From assembly GCF_000243335.1 (NCBI RefSeq), contig NZ_JH597773.1, forward strand, positions 827,989 to 891,988: 64,000 bases of DNA, in the 5' to 3' direction. Under the pieces are notes generated by a model. It worked only from the letters and a program-made list of their open reading frames with translations. It did no database searches and was not told where the DNA came from. Below are positions 45,579-54,686 of the stretch, one piece after another (position 1 is the stretch's first letter; each line of letters opens with the position of its first letter). The translations under genes and the position numbers were made by a program. Source of the DNA: Leptonema illini DSM 21528. Lineage in GTDB: Bacteria > Spirochaetota > Leptospiria > Leptospirales > Leptonemataceae.

Positions 45579-47344
45579 CCCTCTTCGGACTCTGGCTGCT
45601 CGGGCTGAGCGCCGGCAGGCTTCCTGCGTCCTCTGCCGCGACGGCGCCTGCTTCGACCTTTTGCAGCGCCTTCTTTAGCGGCGCCCTCTTTTGTCCCCTC
45701 GTTAGCCACCGCCCCCGTTTCAGGCGTACTGACATCGGTCGCCGCCTGATCGGAGGCCGCTTTCACGGAGCTCTCGCGCCTGGCGTTTTCTTTCCGCGAA
45801 GTCGGTCGTCCCGTCGGCTGTGCTTCGACGGTTTCATCCTCTGAAAAATCTTCATCGGTTCGCCGCGAGGACCGTCCCTGAGACGATCGCTCAGCAGAAG
45901 ATCGTCCCGAAGAATCGCCGCGCTGTCGACCCCGGCCGCCGTTTCGACCCGATTCACGCCCGTTCGCTCCGTGTTCGCGCTCTTCGCGGAACTCTTCGCG
46001 ATCCATACGGCGATGTCGTGCCGGATTATAGAAAAGCGAGATCATGCGGTGCGATTCGGGCGGGCGGCTACGAGGACCGATCTCCCAGAACATGGCGCGC
46101 TGCACGGCTTCATCGTCGGCTTCGGCCAGTGAGTGAATCTTGAATACCATGAAGGCTTCGAAGAAATACACCTTCTCGCGAAAGGCGTCGGTACGTCGGT
46201 TCTTACGGCGTCCGTCGGTCTCGGATCGAAAGCGTATCTGACTGATGAAAATCTGTAGCAGCCGGCTACGATCTCTCCCCGGAAGCTTCATCTCGCTGCA
46301 GGCTTCGTCAAGCCGCGACTTCACGTATTCGGCGATATGCTCTTCACGCTTCCAGCGATCGACGGCAAAAACGTCCTCGACGAGATCACAGAACAGGAGC
46401 GCCAGATAGATGTCGACGGTAAGGTCTTCACGTTCCGCCAGCATGCGATCGGCGATGGACAGTCGCCTTCCGAGTGGCGTGTCTTCAAACGGCACGCCCG
46501 GCTCGGCTCGCTCAACGGATGCGGCGATGGCCGAGGGCATGAGCGTTTCGAGAAGACCGGTTTCGTACATCGAGCCGAAGATCTTTGCCGATTTTCCCGT
46601 TCTGAAAATCTTGAAGTACTCTTCAAGCAATCGGTTGGAGTTAGCCTTCGCTATCTCGAATCGGTTCTTTCGAATGCCTTTTGCACAGGCCGAATGCATG
46701 GAAAAACCGAGAAGAGGAGCGAACTTAGCGGCACGCAGCATACGGACCGGATCTTCTTTGAACGAAATATCGGGATCGCCGATAACGTTGATGCGCTGAT
46801 TCTTCATGTCTTCGAAGCCGCCGGTGTAGTCGATGATGCTTTCGTTCCGGGGATCGAAGTACAGCGAGTTGATGGTGAAGTCGCGCCGTGCCACATCTTC
46901 TTTGGGCGTGCCGAAGATGTTGTCGCGCTTCAGATACATATCGTCGGATTCCAGCGAGCTGTCGAGTCGATGCTCGGGCAGAGAGCGAAAGGTCGACACT
47001 TCGATGACCTTTCCGCCTCTGAAGACGACGTGCACGAGCTTGAAACGCCGGCCGATCACACGACTGTTAGAAAACAGTTTGCGAAGCTGCGTGGGCGTGG
47101 CGTTGGTTACGATATCAAAGTCCTTCGGTTTCTTTCCGAGAAGTAAATCTCTGATGCACCCGCCGACGAAATAGGATTTGTAGCCGTATCGGTTCAGACG
47201 GTTGATGACTTTCAGGCCGTCTGGATCCATTTGAGTATTTCGGATGGAATGGAACTCTCGATAAATCCGCTTTCCTTCCGGGTATTTGAGAAAGCGGTCC
47301 GGCCCACGGCGGAAGGAGAACCATCCCCTGATCATTTTGAACAT
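45575..47344 (-). CDS. pcnB: Poly(A) polymerase / tRNA nucleotidyltransferase family with charged tail
   Basis: A 589-residue class II nucleotidyltransferase. The catalytic head has GG at 61-62 (FVGGCIRDLLLG) and the metal-binding D75-F-D77, followed by the RRDFTINSL motif and the RNA-binding segment. The N-terminal basic patch and the neck match PcnB rather than short CCA enzymes. The last 143 residues (447-589) are low in complexity: Arg/Gly/Ser and Glu/Asp rich, ending in GRSRRRRGRGRRK and an acidic cap. Such tails usually bind RNA. The start could be the ATG at 47344 or 47335. It adds poly(A) tails, marking RNA for decay. Confidence 0.85.
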   Translation of the reverse strand: MFKMIRGWFSFRRGPDRFLKYPEGKRIYREFHSIRNTQMDPDGLKVINRLNRYGYKSYFVGGCIRDLLLGKKPKDFDIVTNATPTQLRKLFSNSRVIGRRFKLVHVVFRGGKVIEVSTFRSLPEHRLDSSLESDDMYLKRDNIFGTPKEDVARRDFTINSLYFDPRNESIIDYTGGFEDMKNQRINVIGDPDISFKEDPVRMLRAAKFAPLLGFSMHSACAKGIRKNRFEIAKANSNRLLEEYFKIFRTGKSAKIFGSMYETGLLETLMPSAIAASVERAEPGVPFEDTPLGRRLSIADRMLAEREDLTVDIYLALLFCDLVEDVFAVDRWKREEHIAEYVKSRLDEACSEMKLPGRDRSRLLQIFISQIRFRSETDGRRKNRRTDAFREKVYFFEAFMVFKIHSLAEADDEAVQRAMFWEIGPRSRPPESHRMISLFYNPARHRRMDREEFREEREHGANGRESGRNGGRGRQRGDSSGRSSAERSSQGRSSRRTDEDFSEDETVEAQPTGRPTSRKENARRESSVKAASDQAATDVSTPETGAVANEGTKEGAAKEGAAKGRSRRRRGRGRRKPAGAQPEQPESEEG

Positions 47345-47456
47345 TTTGCGATCAAATAGTATGGTACGGCCGGAAATCAAGTAATTTCCGTGGCACCAAC
47401 GAAAAAGCCCCGAGCTTTTCAATGGACAGACGAGGGGAAAGCGGCGAAGTGTTCCC

Positions 47457-48449
47457 GTGAATGGCCCCGCAAATCGCCCGGTAAATCGCAAAGAACGATG
47501 GCAGTACAGGCTCCAGGAATGGAGAAAAAAACTGCTGCGCCGCCATGAACATGGCTGGAAGGGCGTTTCGGTCCTGATCTACCCTCACCATGCCGGATCG
47601 CCCTACCGCATTCGCATCAACTACTACGCTTTGCTTTTTCCGGTCTCCCTTATCGCTATCGTGATCGGGCTCGCCGGTTTTTATGAGGTAAAACGCGTCA
47701 CAATCGACCGGGATCGGTACGAAAAGCTCCAGACATCAGAAATCCTGCTCTCCAACCACCATATTGTGCTCTCGCAAAAGACCGAGCTGCTACACCGCCT
47801 CGAAGAGCAGCGAGACCGACTCTACCGCCTATCGTGGAACCAGAAGCCCGATCCCGATCTGAACGAACATCTACAGCTGAGGCAGGTGGAGGAGAAGATC
47901 CTGAATACAGGATCTCGCTTTGATCTCGATCTTGAAAGATACCGTCAGTACCGCCAGCATGCCGATCTGCTGCTGCTTGGAGCCGGACAGGCCGCCCTGA
48001 AATCGCTGTGGCACAGGGTTCACATCTACTGGATCACGCCGAAGGGCTGGCCGGTGTATCCCGGAACGGCCTCCATTTCTTCGGGGTATGGCTCGCGTAT
48101 GGACCCGTTCCTGAAAACCGTCCCGGGAGACTTTCATGGAGGGGTGGACTTTGCCGCTGCCCCGAATACGCCCATCATCGCCACAGCGCCCGGAACGGTT
48201 GTACGCTCCGTCGACAAGGATCGCCCGGGATTCGGTCTGCACGTCGTCATCCATCACGGCCTCGGATACCAGACGCTTTATGCACACTGCAACAAGGTGC
48301 TCGTAAAGGCCGGCGACAGGGTACAGAAGGGTCAGGTGATCGCTCTGATCGGCCGCACGGGCCGGGCGACGGGCAACCACCTGCATTACGAAGTGCGCTT
48401 TGGCCTTGAACGGCCCGTTGATCCCGTCCCTTATATCTCGTTCAAATAA
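47457..48449 (+). CDS. M23 (LytM) family metallopeptidase
   Basis: A 330-residue membrane-anchored peptidoglycan hydrolase or regulator. One membrane helix (about 57-76) is followed by a coiled coil (to about 165) and a C-terminal M23 domain. Zinc ligands are visible in HGGVDFAA and in HLHYEVR, and the barrel begins SSGYGSRMDPF. All active-site residues look intact, unlike EnvC-type activators. The start is a GTG at 47457. It is divergent from the poly(A) polymerase gene, and the two start regions are only about 110 bases apart. Confidence 0.9.
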   Translation: MNGPANRPVNRKERWQYRLQEWRKKLLRRHEHGWKGVSVLIYPHHAGSPYRIRINYYALLFPVSLIAIVIGLAGFYEVKRVTIDRDRYEKLQTSEILLSNHHIVLSQKTELLHRLEEQRDRLYRLSWNQKPDPDLNEHLQLRQVEEKILNTGSRFDLDLERYRQYRQHADLLLLGAGQAALKSLWHRVHIYWITPKGWPVYPGTASISSGYGSRMDPFLKTVPGDFHGGVDFAAAPNTPIIATAPGTVVRSVDKDRPGFGLHVVIHHGLGYQTLYAHCNKVLVKAGDRVQKGQVIALIGRTGRATGNHLHYEVRFGLERPVDPVPYISFK

Positions 48450-48455
48450 GGGCCG

Positions 48456-48480
48456 GTCTCAGAACCAGGGGTTTTGAGAC
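48456..48480 (+). terminator. Hairpin after the M23 peptidase gene
   Basis: GTCTCAGAACC (48456-48466) pairs with GGTTTTGAGAC (48470-48480) with one G-T wobble and a three-base loop. Confidence 0.5.
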
Positions 48481-48553
48481 GCTAAGATCCCGCCGGGAAC
48501 GGGCATTACAGGAGATCAGCGGCACAGGCTTCCGTTTGCCTGTGCCGATAACA

Positions 48554-50764
48554 TTATGCCGTTCGGTCTGCGCTCTCTTCGAACGAGCATGAGGAACAAC
48601 CCAGATAACGTCCTTTCTCTCGCGATGACTTTTCGAGTAACATCTTACCGCAATCGGGGCAGTTTTTCTCAGCATGCGGCTTATCCCACGTGCTGAAATT
48701 GCAGTCCGGATAACGCGAGCATCCATAGAACGGGCGCCCTCTCTTCGCCGAGCGCTGCACCACGTCGCCTTCTTCACATACGGGGCAACGACCGAGCGGA
48801 ATCGAGCGCGCATTGCGACACTCGGGAAAGCCCGTGCAGGCGAGGAAATAGCCGTTGCGTCCGATACGCTTCACCATCGGTCGACCGCACTTCTCGCAAA
48901 CATAGTCGGTCGCTTCGTCAAGAGCGTTTTTCATCTCGCCGATATGCTCCATCGCATGCTGCACGGTATGATGAAATGGGTCATAGAAAGTACGCAGCAT
49001 CTCCACCCAGTTCAGATCGCTGCGGGCGACACGATCAAGATTATCCTCCATGCGGGCGGTAAAACTCAGGTCGACCATGTCTGGAAAGTTCTTTACGAGC
49101 ATATCGTTTACAAGTCGGCCGAGGTCGGTCGGCTTGAAGGCCCGCTGCAATCTCGTAACATAATAGCGCTTGAGCAGCGTCTGGATGGTCGGCGCATACG
49201 TAGACGGGCGCCCCACTCCGCTCTCCTCAAGCACCTTCACCATAGAAGCGTCCGTAAAGCGAGGCGGAGGTTGGGTAAAATGCTGTTCGGGCTTCAGATC
49301 GGTGAGTTTCACCACGTCGCCTTCGGCGAGCTCGGGCAGCTTTTTCTCGTCTTTCTCGTCGGAATCAAAAACCGTGGTGAAGCCTTTAAACTTCACGATC
49401 TTACCGCCGGCACGAAAGATGAAGCGACCGCTCTGAATATCGACTCGAATCTGATCGGCCACCTCATCAGCCATCTGTGAAGAAACGAACTTCTGCCAGA
49501 TCAATCGATAGAGCCGCATCTGGTCTCTGTTCAAATACGCGCTCAGACTATCGGGCGTGCGCGCCGGATCACTGGGACGGATGGCCTCGTGAGCATCCTG
49601 TGCAGACTTTGAGCTCGCATACTGCCGCGGTTCCTTTGAAAGATGATCGCCGCCATACTCTTTTGAAATGAACTCGCGAACGTTTTTCAGGGCGTCGGGG
49701 CTTATGCGCGTACTGTCCGTTCTCATATAGGTGATGAGTCCGATGGGTGTGCCGGCTACGTCGATGCCCTCGTATAACTGCTGTGCGACCATCATCGTCT
49801 TCTGTGACGTGAAACCCAGCTTATTCGATGCATCCTGCTGCAAACGCGACGTCGTATAAGGTCCTGTAGGCTGACGTCTTCTCTCACGAACCTGCACCGA
49901 AGCGACGCTGCAATCGGCCTTCGTCTTTTCGAGCTCGGCAAGTATTGCGTTCATCTGCGCTTCATTTTTGAGTTCGGGTTTCTTGCCGTCGACGAGAGCA
50001 AGCGGAGCGACAAAGCTCGCCTTATCCTTCTTGAATTTTGCGTCAAGAGTCCAGTACTCTTCGGGGACGAAGGCGTCGATTTCAGCCTCTCTTTCGCAGA
50101 TCAGTCGTAACGCTACGGACTGAACCCTTCCCGCCGATAGGCCGCGTTTGATCTTCTTCCAGAGAATGGGAGAGACGTTATAACCGACAAGGCGATCGAG
50201 AATGCGCCGCGCCTGCTGGGCGTTGACAAGGTTCTGATCGATCTCGCGCGGATGCTGTACCGCTTCAAGAACGGCGTTCTTCGTAATCTCGTTGAACTCA
50301 ATGCGCTTGATATTCGGATTCTTCGGCGCAATGGCTCGCGCAAGATGATACGATATGGCCTCGCCTTCGCGATCGGGGTCAGCGGCCAGTAACACCTGAC
50401 GCGCGCCTTCAGCGGCCTTCTTCAGACGATTCAAGATTGGAGCGCGACCGCGCACGGTAATATACTCAGGAGTAAAGTCGTTAGCCGTATCGACGGCGAG
50501 GCGCGACTTAGGCAGGTCGATGACGTGCCCCATAGAGGCTTCAATATGATAATCGCTACCGAGGTATTTATTGATGGTCTTTGCCTTGGCAGGAGACTCG
50601 ACAATAACGAGCGTTTTGTCTTTATAGAGAGCGGCCGAACGTCGGACGGGTTTCTTGCCCTCACCCTCCTGTGATGCCTTCTTTGAAGCCTTTTTCGACA
50701 ACTTCTCGGGGCCTTTCGCATCTACAGTGGATTTTTTCTTCGCTGGCACTTTCTTTTCTGACAT
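48554..50764 (-). CDS. topA: DNA topoisomerase I
   Basis: A 736-residue type IA topoisomerase that relaxes negative supercoils. E56 (VESPAKA) and the DxDREGE cluster (129-135) form the Toprim site. Y346 (ITYMRTDSTR) is the nucleophile. Three C-terminal zinc ribbons (CEKCG...C, CPVCE...C and CPDCG...C) follow. A Lys/Ser-rich extension of about 45 residues precedes the Toprim domain. A TATAGT at 50834-50829 on the minus strand could be a -10, but no matching -35 was found. The 222-base gap before it holds no gene. Confidence 0.96.
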   Translation of the reverse strand: MSEKKVPAKKKSTVDAKGPEKLSKKASKKASQEGEGKKPVRRSAALYKDKTLVIVESPAKAKTINKYLGSDYHIEASMGHVIDLPKSRLAVDTANDFTPEYITVRGRAPILNRLKKAAEGARQVLLAADPDREGEAISYHLARAIAPKNPNIKRIEFNEITKNAVLEAVQHPREIDQNLVNAQQARRILDRLVGYNVSPILWKKIKRGLSAGRVQSVALRLICEREAEIDAFVPEEYWTLDAKFKKDKASFVAPLALVDGKKPELKNEAQMNAILAELEKTKADCSVASVQVRERRRQPTGPYTTSRLQQDASNKLGFTSQKTMMVAQQLYEGIDVAGTPIGLITYMRTDSTRISPDALKNVREFISKEYGGDHLSKEPRQYASSKSAQDAHEAIRPSDPARTPDSLSAYLNRDQMRLYRLIWQKFVSSQMADEVADQIRVDIQSGRFIFRAGGKIVKFKGFTTVFDSDEKDEKKLPELAEGDVVKLTDLKPEQHFTQPPPRFTDASMVKVLEESGVGRPSTYAPTIQTLLKRYYVTRLQRAFKPTDLGRLVNDMLVKNFPDMVDLSFTARMEDNLDRVARSDLNWVEMLRTFYDPFHHTVQHAMEHIGEMKNALDEATDYVCEKCGRPMVKRIGRNGYFLACTGFPECRNARSIPLGRCPVCEEGDVVQRSAKRGRPFYGCSRYPDCNFSTWDKPHAEKNCPDCGKMLLEKSSREKGRYLGCSSCSFEESADRTA

Positions 50765-50986
50765 CAGATAACCTCACTGGCTCGTCAGAGAACTCGAACA
50801 GGGGCGAATTCTCCGAACAGGGCCTTGCACTATAAGGAAGAAACATAAACCAGAAGCGACGGTTCCTGTATAGACTTTTTTAGCTTACATGACACATCAT
50901 GGCAGCCCGGGGGCTTCTCGGTGCTTACAGTCCGCGCAGGCGGGTTCAAAAGTGTAAGTTGCTTCTTTAATTCAGTTTCAATAGAC

Positions 50987-51934
50987 TCAGGCTGCGAAAA
51001 GAGTCAGTCTGCTCGCTCCTTCGGCCAGCAGATGACGTGCCCCTTCGTTTTTTCCAACTCCGTAGAGATCCGGATGATCGAAAGCTGCGACATCACGGCC
51101 TTCTTCTATTGCAAAGCGAGCGGTGATCAAAGCTCCGCTGCGCGGACCGGCCTGAAAGACGACGCAGAGAGGCGACATGCCGGCGATAATACGATTGCGG
51201 CGCGGATACGCAAACTTACGAGGCGGATCGTCGGGAAAGAACTCGCTTACAAAAGCCAGCTCGGCGTTTCGTTCTTCGGCTTCATCAAGCAGATACCGGT
51301 TCGAAACGGGCGTGATCATCTCAAGGCCCGAGCCCAGAACGGCAAGCGTCGGTACCCTTCTGTAAATGGATGCTCTGTGGATCCGTTCATCCACTCCCAG
51401 AGCAAAGCCTGATACGGTAACAAGATCCACGCCATCCGCTACTTCTCGCTCTTCGGGAAAAAGAGAAGGCTGCGGTAAGCTCTCTTCGATACAGATACGG
51501 TACAGCGATGACACCGACGAGGCATCGATAAGGCAATCAGCAAAGCGATCGACGGCTTCGATCGTGATGCGATCGGGATACCGGGTTCCAACGACGGCGA
51601 CATACGTGACACCGGGTCCGTGCAGCTCCGAACCTTTCCAGAACAACACAGGCGGCGGATCAAAGATTCGCTTCAGCAGGGGCGGGTATGCTTCATCGGA
51701 ATTGAGCGTTAGTCGAAAGCGCATCGGACGAGATCCCTGGCGCTCGATATACTGATCGGCTCGATCAAGCGCGGCAAGCAACTCCTGCTTTGAGAAGAAG
51801 CGGCGCAGAAAAGTCGCGTAGACCTTCAGCGGCTCTTCTTCGGCGACGATAGAAGGCCATCCGCCTGAGCGATAGAGCTTTGTTCGAAAGGGAAGAGCGG
51901 CAAAGAAAAGCCCCGTACGAAACAGAGCGCTCAT
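50987..51934 (-). CDS. dprA: DNA-processing protein DprA/Smf, with insertion
   Basis: A 315-residue DprA. The Rossmann-like core has VVGTRYPDR (113-122), SGFALGVD (175-182; normally SGLARGID), the RRNRIIAG motif (245-252) and SGALITARFA (266-275), which bind ssDNA and RecA. About 36 residues (134-169, Ser/Glu rich) are inserted between the GTR and SGxAxGxD motifs. In transforming bacteria DprA loads RecA onto incoming single strands. The preceding TPR-lipoprotein stop is only one base from the dprA start, so the two are co-transcribed. Confidence 0.88.
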   Translation of the reverse strand: MSALFRTGLFFAALPFRTKLYRSGGWPSIVAEEEPLKVYATFLRRFFSKQELLAALDRADQYIERQGSRPMRFRLTLNSDEAYPPLLKRIFDPPPVLFWKGSELHGPGVTYVAVVGTRYPDRITIEAVDRFADCLIDASSVSSLYRICIEESLPQPSLFPEEREVADGVDLVTVSGFALGVDERIHRASIYRRVPTLAVLGSGLEMITPVSNRYLLDEAEERNAELAFVSEFFPDDPPRKFAYPRRNRIIAGMSPLCVVFQAGPRSGALITARFAIEEGRDVAAFDHPDLYGVGKNEGARHLLAEGASRLTLFAA

Positions 51935-51935
51935 G

Positions 51936-52850
51936 TCATTTCACCGATTTAAGGGTGCACTCCGGCTTGCCTTCGATACAGAGCTGGAGCTGCTCCATAT
52001 TATGTTCGGCGCTTCGGAACTGCGAGTTCTGACGGTAGTCGCCGCGTACTTTATTCGATTCAAAGAGTTGCTTTACCTTTTCGGTGATGCGAAGGTTTTC
52101 GTCAAAGGCGCCCTGCAGGTCTCCCGTCTCTGCAAGAATATTCGCACGCGCAAAGCGAGCGGGAATATTCGCGTCCTCTCGCTTTAAAAGAGCGTCCAGA
52201 AGCTCAAGAGCCCGATCCGTATCGCGATAACGATTCTCGGTCTTTCCGTATAACAGAGCAAGTTGATATAAAAAGCGCCCATCGGAAGGCTTCAACGTCA
52301 GCCCGCGTTCGAGCAGAAACAATGCCGTTCTGAAGCGATCCTCTTCCCATCCCATCGTTCGCGATGCGTTTGCATAACACAGGCCCGCGTCAAACAGAAG
52401 CTCGGGATCGATTACGTGCAGCTTCAAGGCTCGCTTAAAGTGCGGAAGCGCCTCTTCAAAGATCGCCGATTCGGCCTTCGGTACCTGGCCTGAATGCGAT
52501 TCGCCTTCAGGCAACTCACCGTTGACGGCTGCCTTATAGTAATCGGCCGCCGCCTCGAATCGGGATTCGGCCATCAATGCCTTGCCGATCTTCCAGGAGA
52601 GCTGGCCCTGCAGCTTCCGCTCAGAGACAAGGGCCTGCATGTTTTCATGCATTTCAAGCGCCTTCTCTTCGCTGAGCGCAAGATCGCGCTTCCACATTTC
52701 GAGCTCCGTCGCCGAGATCTGCTGTGTGCGTTTTTCGCGGTGCCGGCTGCCCCAGTTGCGCAGCCCGTCTCCTATATCGCAGCTCGATATCAAGAAGAGG
52801 CCTGCCGAAAACAGAATGGACGATGTATAAAGGTTACTGGATGCTTTCAT
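51936..52850 (-). CDS. TPR-repeat lipoprotein
   Basis: A 304-residue secreted lipoprotein. The lipobox LISSC places the acylated cysteine at C24. The mature part has several TPR-like helix pairs, clearest at ALPHFKRALKLHVIDPELLFD, GLTLKPSDGRFLYQLALLYG and AENGDLQG-type turns. TPR lipoproteins act as scaffolds for outer-membrane or envelope complexes. Immediately upstream of dprA, spacing one base. The ATG at 52850 is 82 bases from the divergent rimI start. No more specific role is visible. Confidence 0.8.
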   Translation of the reverse strand: MKASSNLYTSSILFSAGLFLISSCDIGDGLRNWGSRHREKRTQQISATELEMWKRDLALSEEKALEMHENMQALVSERKLQGQLSWKIGKALMAESRFEAAADYYKAAVNGELPEGESHSGQVPKAESAIFEEALPHFKRALKLHVIDPELLFDAGLCYANASRTMGWEEDRFRTALFLLERGLTLKPSDGRFLYQLALLYGKTENRYRDTDRALELLDALLKREDANIPARFARANILAETGDLQGAFDENLRITEKVKQLFESNKVRGDYRQNSQFRSAEHNMEQLQLCIEGKPECTLKSVK

Positions 52851-52932
52851 GTTCTACCTGCGCGGGTGCGGAAACGTACGATCTGTTACTTCTTTTATCG
52901 AGCAAAAACCTCGAAAAAACCGAAAAAAGAGC

Positions 52933-53373
52933 ATGCAGGCCAGGCTTTCGATGCTCACAGCCCTTGAGCGGGATTGTTTTGCGCATCCTTACTCCACACA
53001 GCAGATCGAGAGCCTGCTCGGCGATCCCGCTTACCTCGTTCTCACCATCGAGCCGGACGGTGAAGTCGAGACAATTGTAACAGAGGGCTCTCATCCCGTC
53101 GGATACCTCATCGCCTACGAGAACCATGCGGAGGGCATGTCGGATCTGCATCGCGTCGCCGTGCTGCCGGAGTTCCGACAGCGGGGCCTGGCGCACAGAC
53201 TGCTATCGGAATGGGTCATGCGTTCCGGCGGCCGGCGGCTCATGCTCGATGTCGCGGCGAAGAATACGGCGGCCATCGCCCTGTACCGACGCCACGGATT
53301 TGTGATGATAGCGACCAGGAAGCGCTATTATTCCGACGGCGACGATGCGCTGATCTTTGAGAGGGCGACGTAA
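52933..53373 (+). CDS. rimI: Ribosomal-protein S18-alanine N-acetyltransferase (RimI-like)
   Basis: A 146-residue GNAT enzyme. The acetyl-CoA loop is RVAVLPEFRQRGLAHRLL (Q/RxxGxA form), followed by NTAAIALYRRHGFVMIATRKRYY, the C-terminal pattern of RimI, including the late Tyr-Tyr and DALIFER end. RimI acetylates the N-terminal alanine of S18. The start at 52933 lacks an ideal ribosome site. The stop is 6 bases from the convergent YkgJ-type gene. Confidence 0.75.
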   Translation: MQARLSMLTALERDCFAHPYSTQQIESLLGDPAYLVLTIEPDGEVETIVTEGSHPVGYLIAYENHAEGMSDLHRVAVLPEFRQRGLAHRLLSEWVMRSGGRRLMLDVAAKNTAAIALYRRHGFVMIATRKRYYSDGDDALIFERAT

Positions 53374-53379
53374 CGACGA

Positions 53380-53895
53380 TCAGCGTGCGGCTTTTTTTGT
53401 GGATTTCTTTGCAGCCTTCTTTGCGGATTTCTTGATCGCTTTCTTTGCAGCTTTCTTTGCCGTTTTCCCGGCATTTTTTGGGGCCGTTTTTTTAGCCGTA
53501 GCGCTCTTCCGGCTTTCGAAATAGAGGTCGAACTCGGCCGGGGTCTTGAAAAGCTCGATGTAGTCCTTGCCCACCCTCGAACAGGCATCGGCCTTATAAT
53601 CCCGGCAGATCTGCGGCCGCGTTTCATAGACGGCGCACATCCCGTTGTCGAGCAGCTTGGTGCAGGGCGTTTTAAAGAGGATCTGCCACTGGCGATCATG
53701 ATCGATATAGATCTCAACGTTGCGGTGCAGCAGATACCATCGAAAGAGGTCTTTCTGGTCTTTTGAGCGCGGCGAGTCCAGCGGGACGGTCACATACATG
53801 CAGCACCCGTGGCAGCGAACGCAGATTTCGGACTCCGTCATCTTATCTTCGTCGGGAAACTTCGGGAATATCAGCTCGATCTCGCCTTTCGTCAT
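53380..53895 (-). CDS. YkgJ/UPF0153-type Cys-cluster protein with histone H1-like tail
   Basis: A 171-residue protein. The metal-binding domain has CVRCHGCC (C25, C28, C31, C32) and C78, C87, C97 and C105, the pattern of the YkgJ Zn/Fe-chelating family. After residue 128 the chain switches to a 40-residue Lys/Ala tail with repeats such as KKAAKKS and KKSAKKAAKKSTKK. These are like bacterial histone H1-like and Hc1-type DNA-binding tails. The metal domain's function is unknown; the tail should bind DNA or RNA. Coding of the tail is by near-identical codons, giving short direct DNA repeats at 53385-53510. Confidence 0.85.
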   Translation of the reverse strand: MTKGEIELIFPKFPDEDKMTESEICVRCHGCCMYVTVPLDSPRSKDQKDLFRWYLLHRNVEIYIDHDRQWQILFKTPCTKLLDNGMCAVYETRPQICRDYKADACSRVGKDYIELFKTPAEFDLYFESRKSATAKKTAPKNAGKTAKKAAKKAIKKSAKKAAKKSTKKAAR

Positions 53896-53981
53896 GATAA
53901 CCGAATCGCCGCAGGGCAGAGCGCTTACAACTCCGAAAAAAAGGATTGTCCGCCGGCATTCTCGCCGATCTAATAAATGTA

Positions 53982-54686
53982 ATGAAACGATTGGCCCTGC
54001 TTCTTTTTATCCTCTTTGCCGCCGCGCCTCTGTATGCCTTCGGCACCTACGGAGAAGGTAAGGCCTATGTGCTCTTGCGTGAAAGCGGGACCAAGGGCAT
54101 TTTTATTAAGTCGTATGAAGGGCTTTTCGAGATCGCCACCTACGACGACGGCGAGAAATGCGCAGAAGAGGATCAATGCTTCACTCCGCAGAAAGAAGAG
54201 CTGCGCTTCAGCGTACGGCTCGATAACAAAGACGTTATTCAATTCATGCAGAAGAACCTCGATCGTATGATGATCGTCGAGTACCGCATCCACCGCATCA
54301 AGCCGGTATCCCTTTCCACCGGCTTTGAGGTATTGAAGGCCTACCCCGTGCAGGCCAGTCATGGGCCCGATTTTCCCTGGAAATACGTCTCGAAGGTGAC
54401 GGGCTCGTCAGAGACCTCGGTTTACGGAAAGATCCTGCGTCTTGAGTATCGCGGCACGGCCGTCGGAACCTACGAAGGCCTGCTCTATGATCGGCGTCTT
54501 GATAAAGTCCGGCCTTTCTCGGTTACCGACGAGGCCATGGCGCGACATATCTATCAATGCATGGATGCGCAGCAGGAATATAACATCGGCCTTTCACGAT
54601 CGATCACGACGGCGCTGGAGTTCCGTGAAAGCAAATACGACGTTTTCGAGATCAACTACAGAGAGCGAGCAAGCAGCGTCGAATGA
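53982..54686 (+). CDS. Secreted protein of unknown function
   Basis: A 234-residue protein with a Sec signal (MKRLALLLFILFAAAPLYA, cleavage after residue 19). The mature chain is a mixed alpha/beta domain with two cysteines close together (about 59 and 64, possible disulfide). I recognise no family. The ATG at 53982 fits the signal; the frame is open to 53946. It is divergent from the YkgJ-type gene and its stop abuts the stop of the next gene. Confidence 0.7.
   Translation: MKRLALLLFILFAAAPLYAFGTYGEGKAYVLLRESGTKGIFIKSYEGLFEIATYDDGEKCAEEDQCFTPQKEELRFSVRLDNKDVIQFMQKNLDRMMIVEYRIHRIKPVSLSTGFEVLKAYPVQASHGPDFPWKYVSKVTGSSETSVYGKILRLEYRGTAVGTYEGLLYDRRLDKVRPFSVTDEAMARHIYQCMDAQQEYNIGLSRSITTALEFRESKYDVFEINYRERASSVE

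Noticed and set aside
50930-50955. GGTTCAAA resembling a tRNA T-loop
   Set aside because: The flanking bases do not form a T stem and no acceptor or anticodon arm can be drawn.
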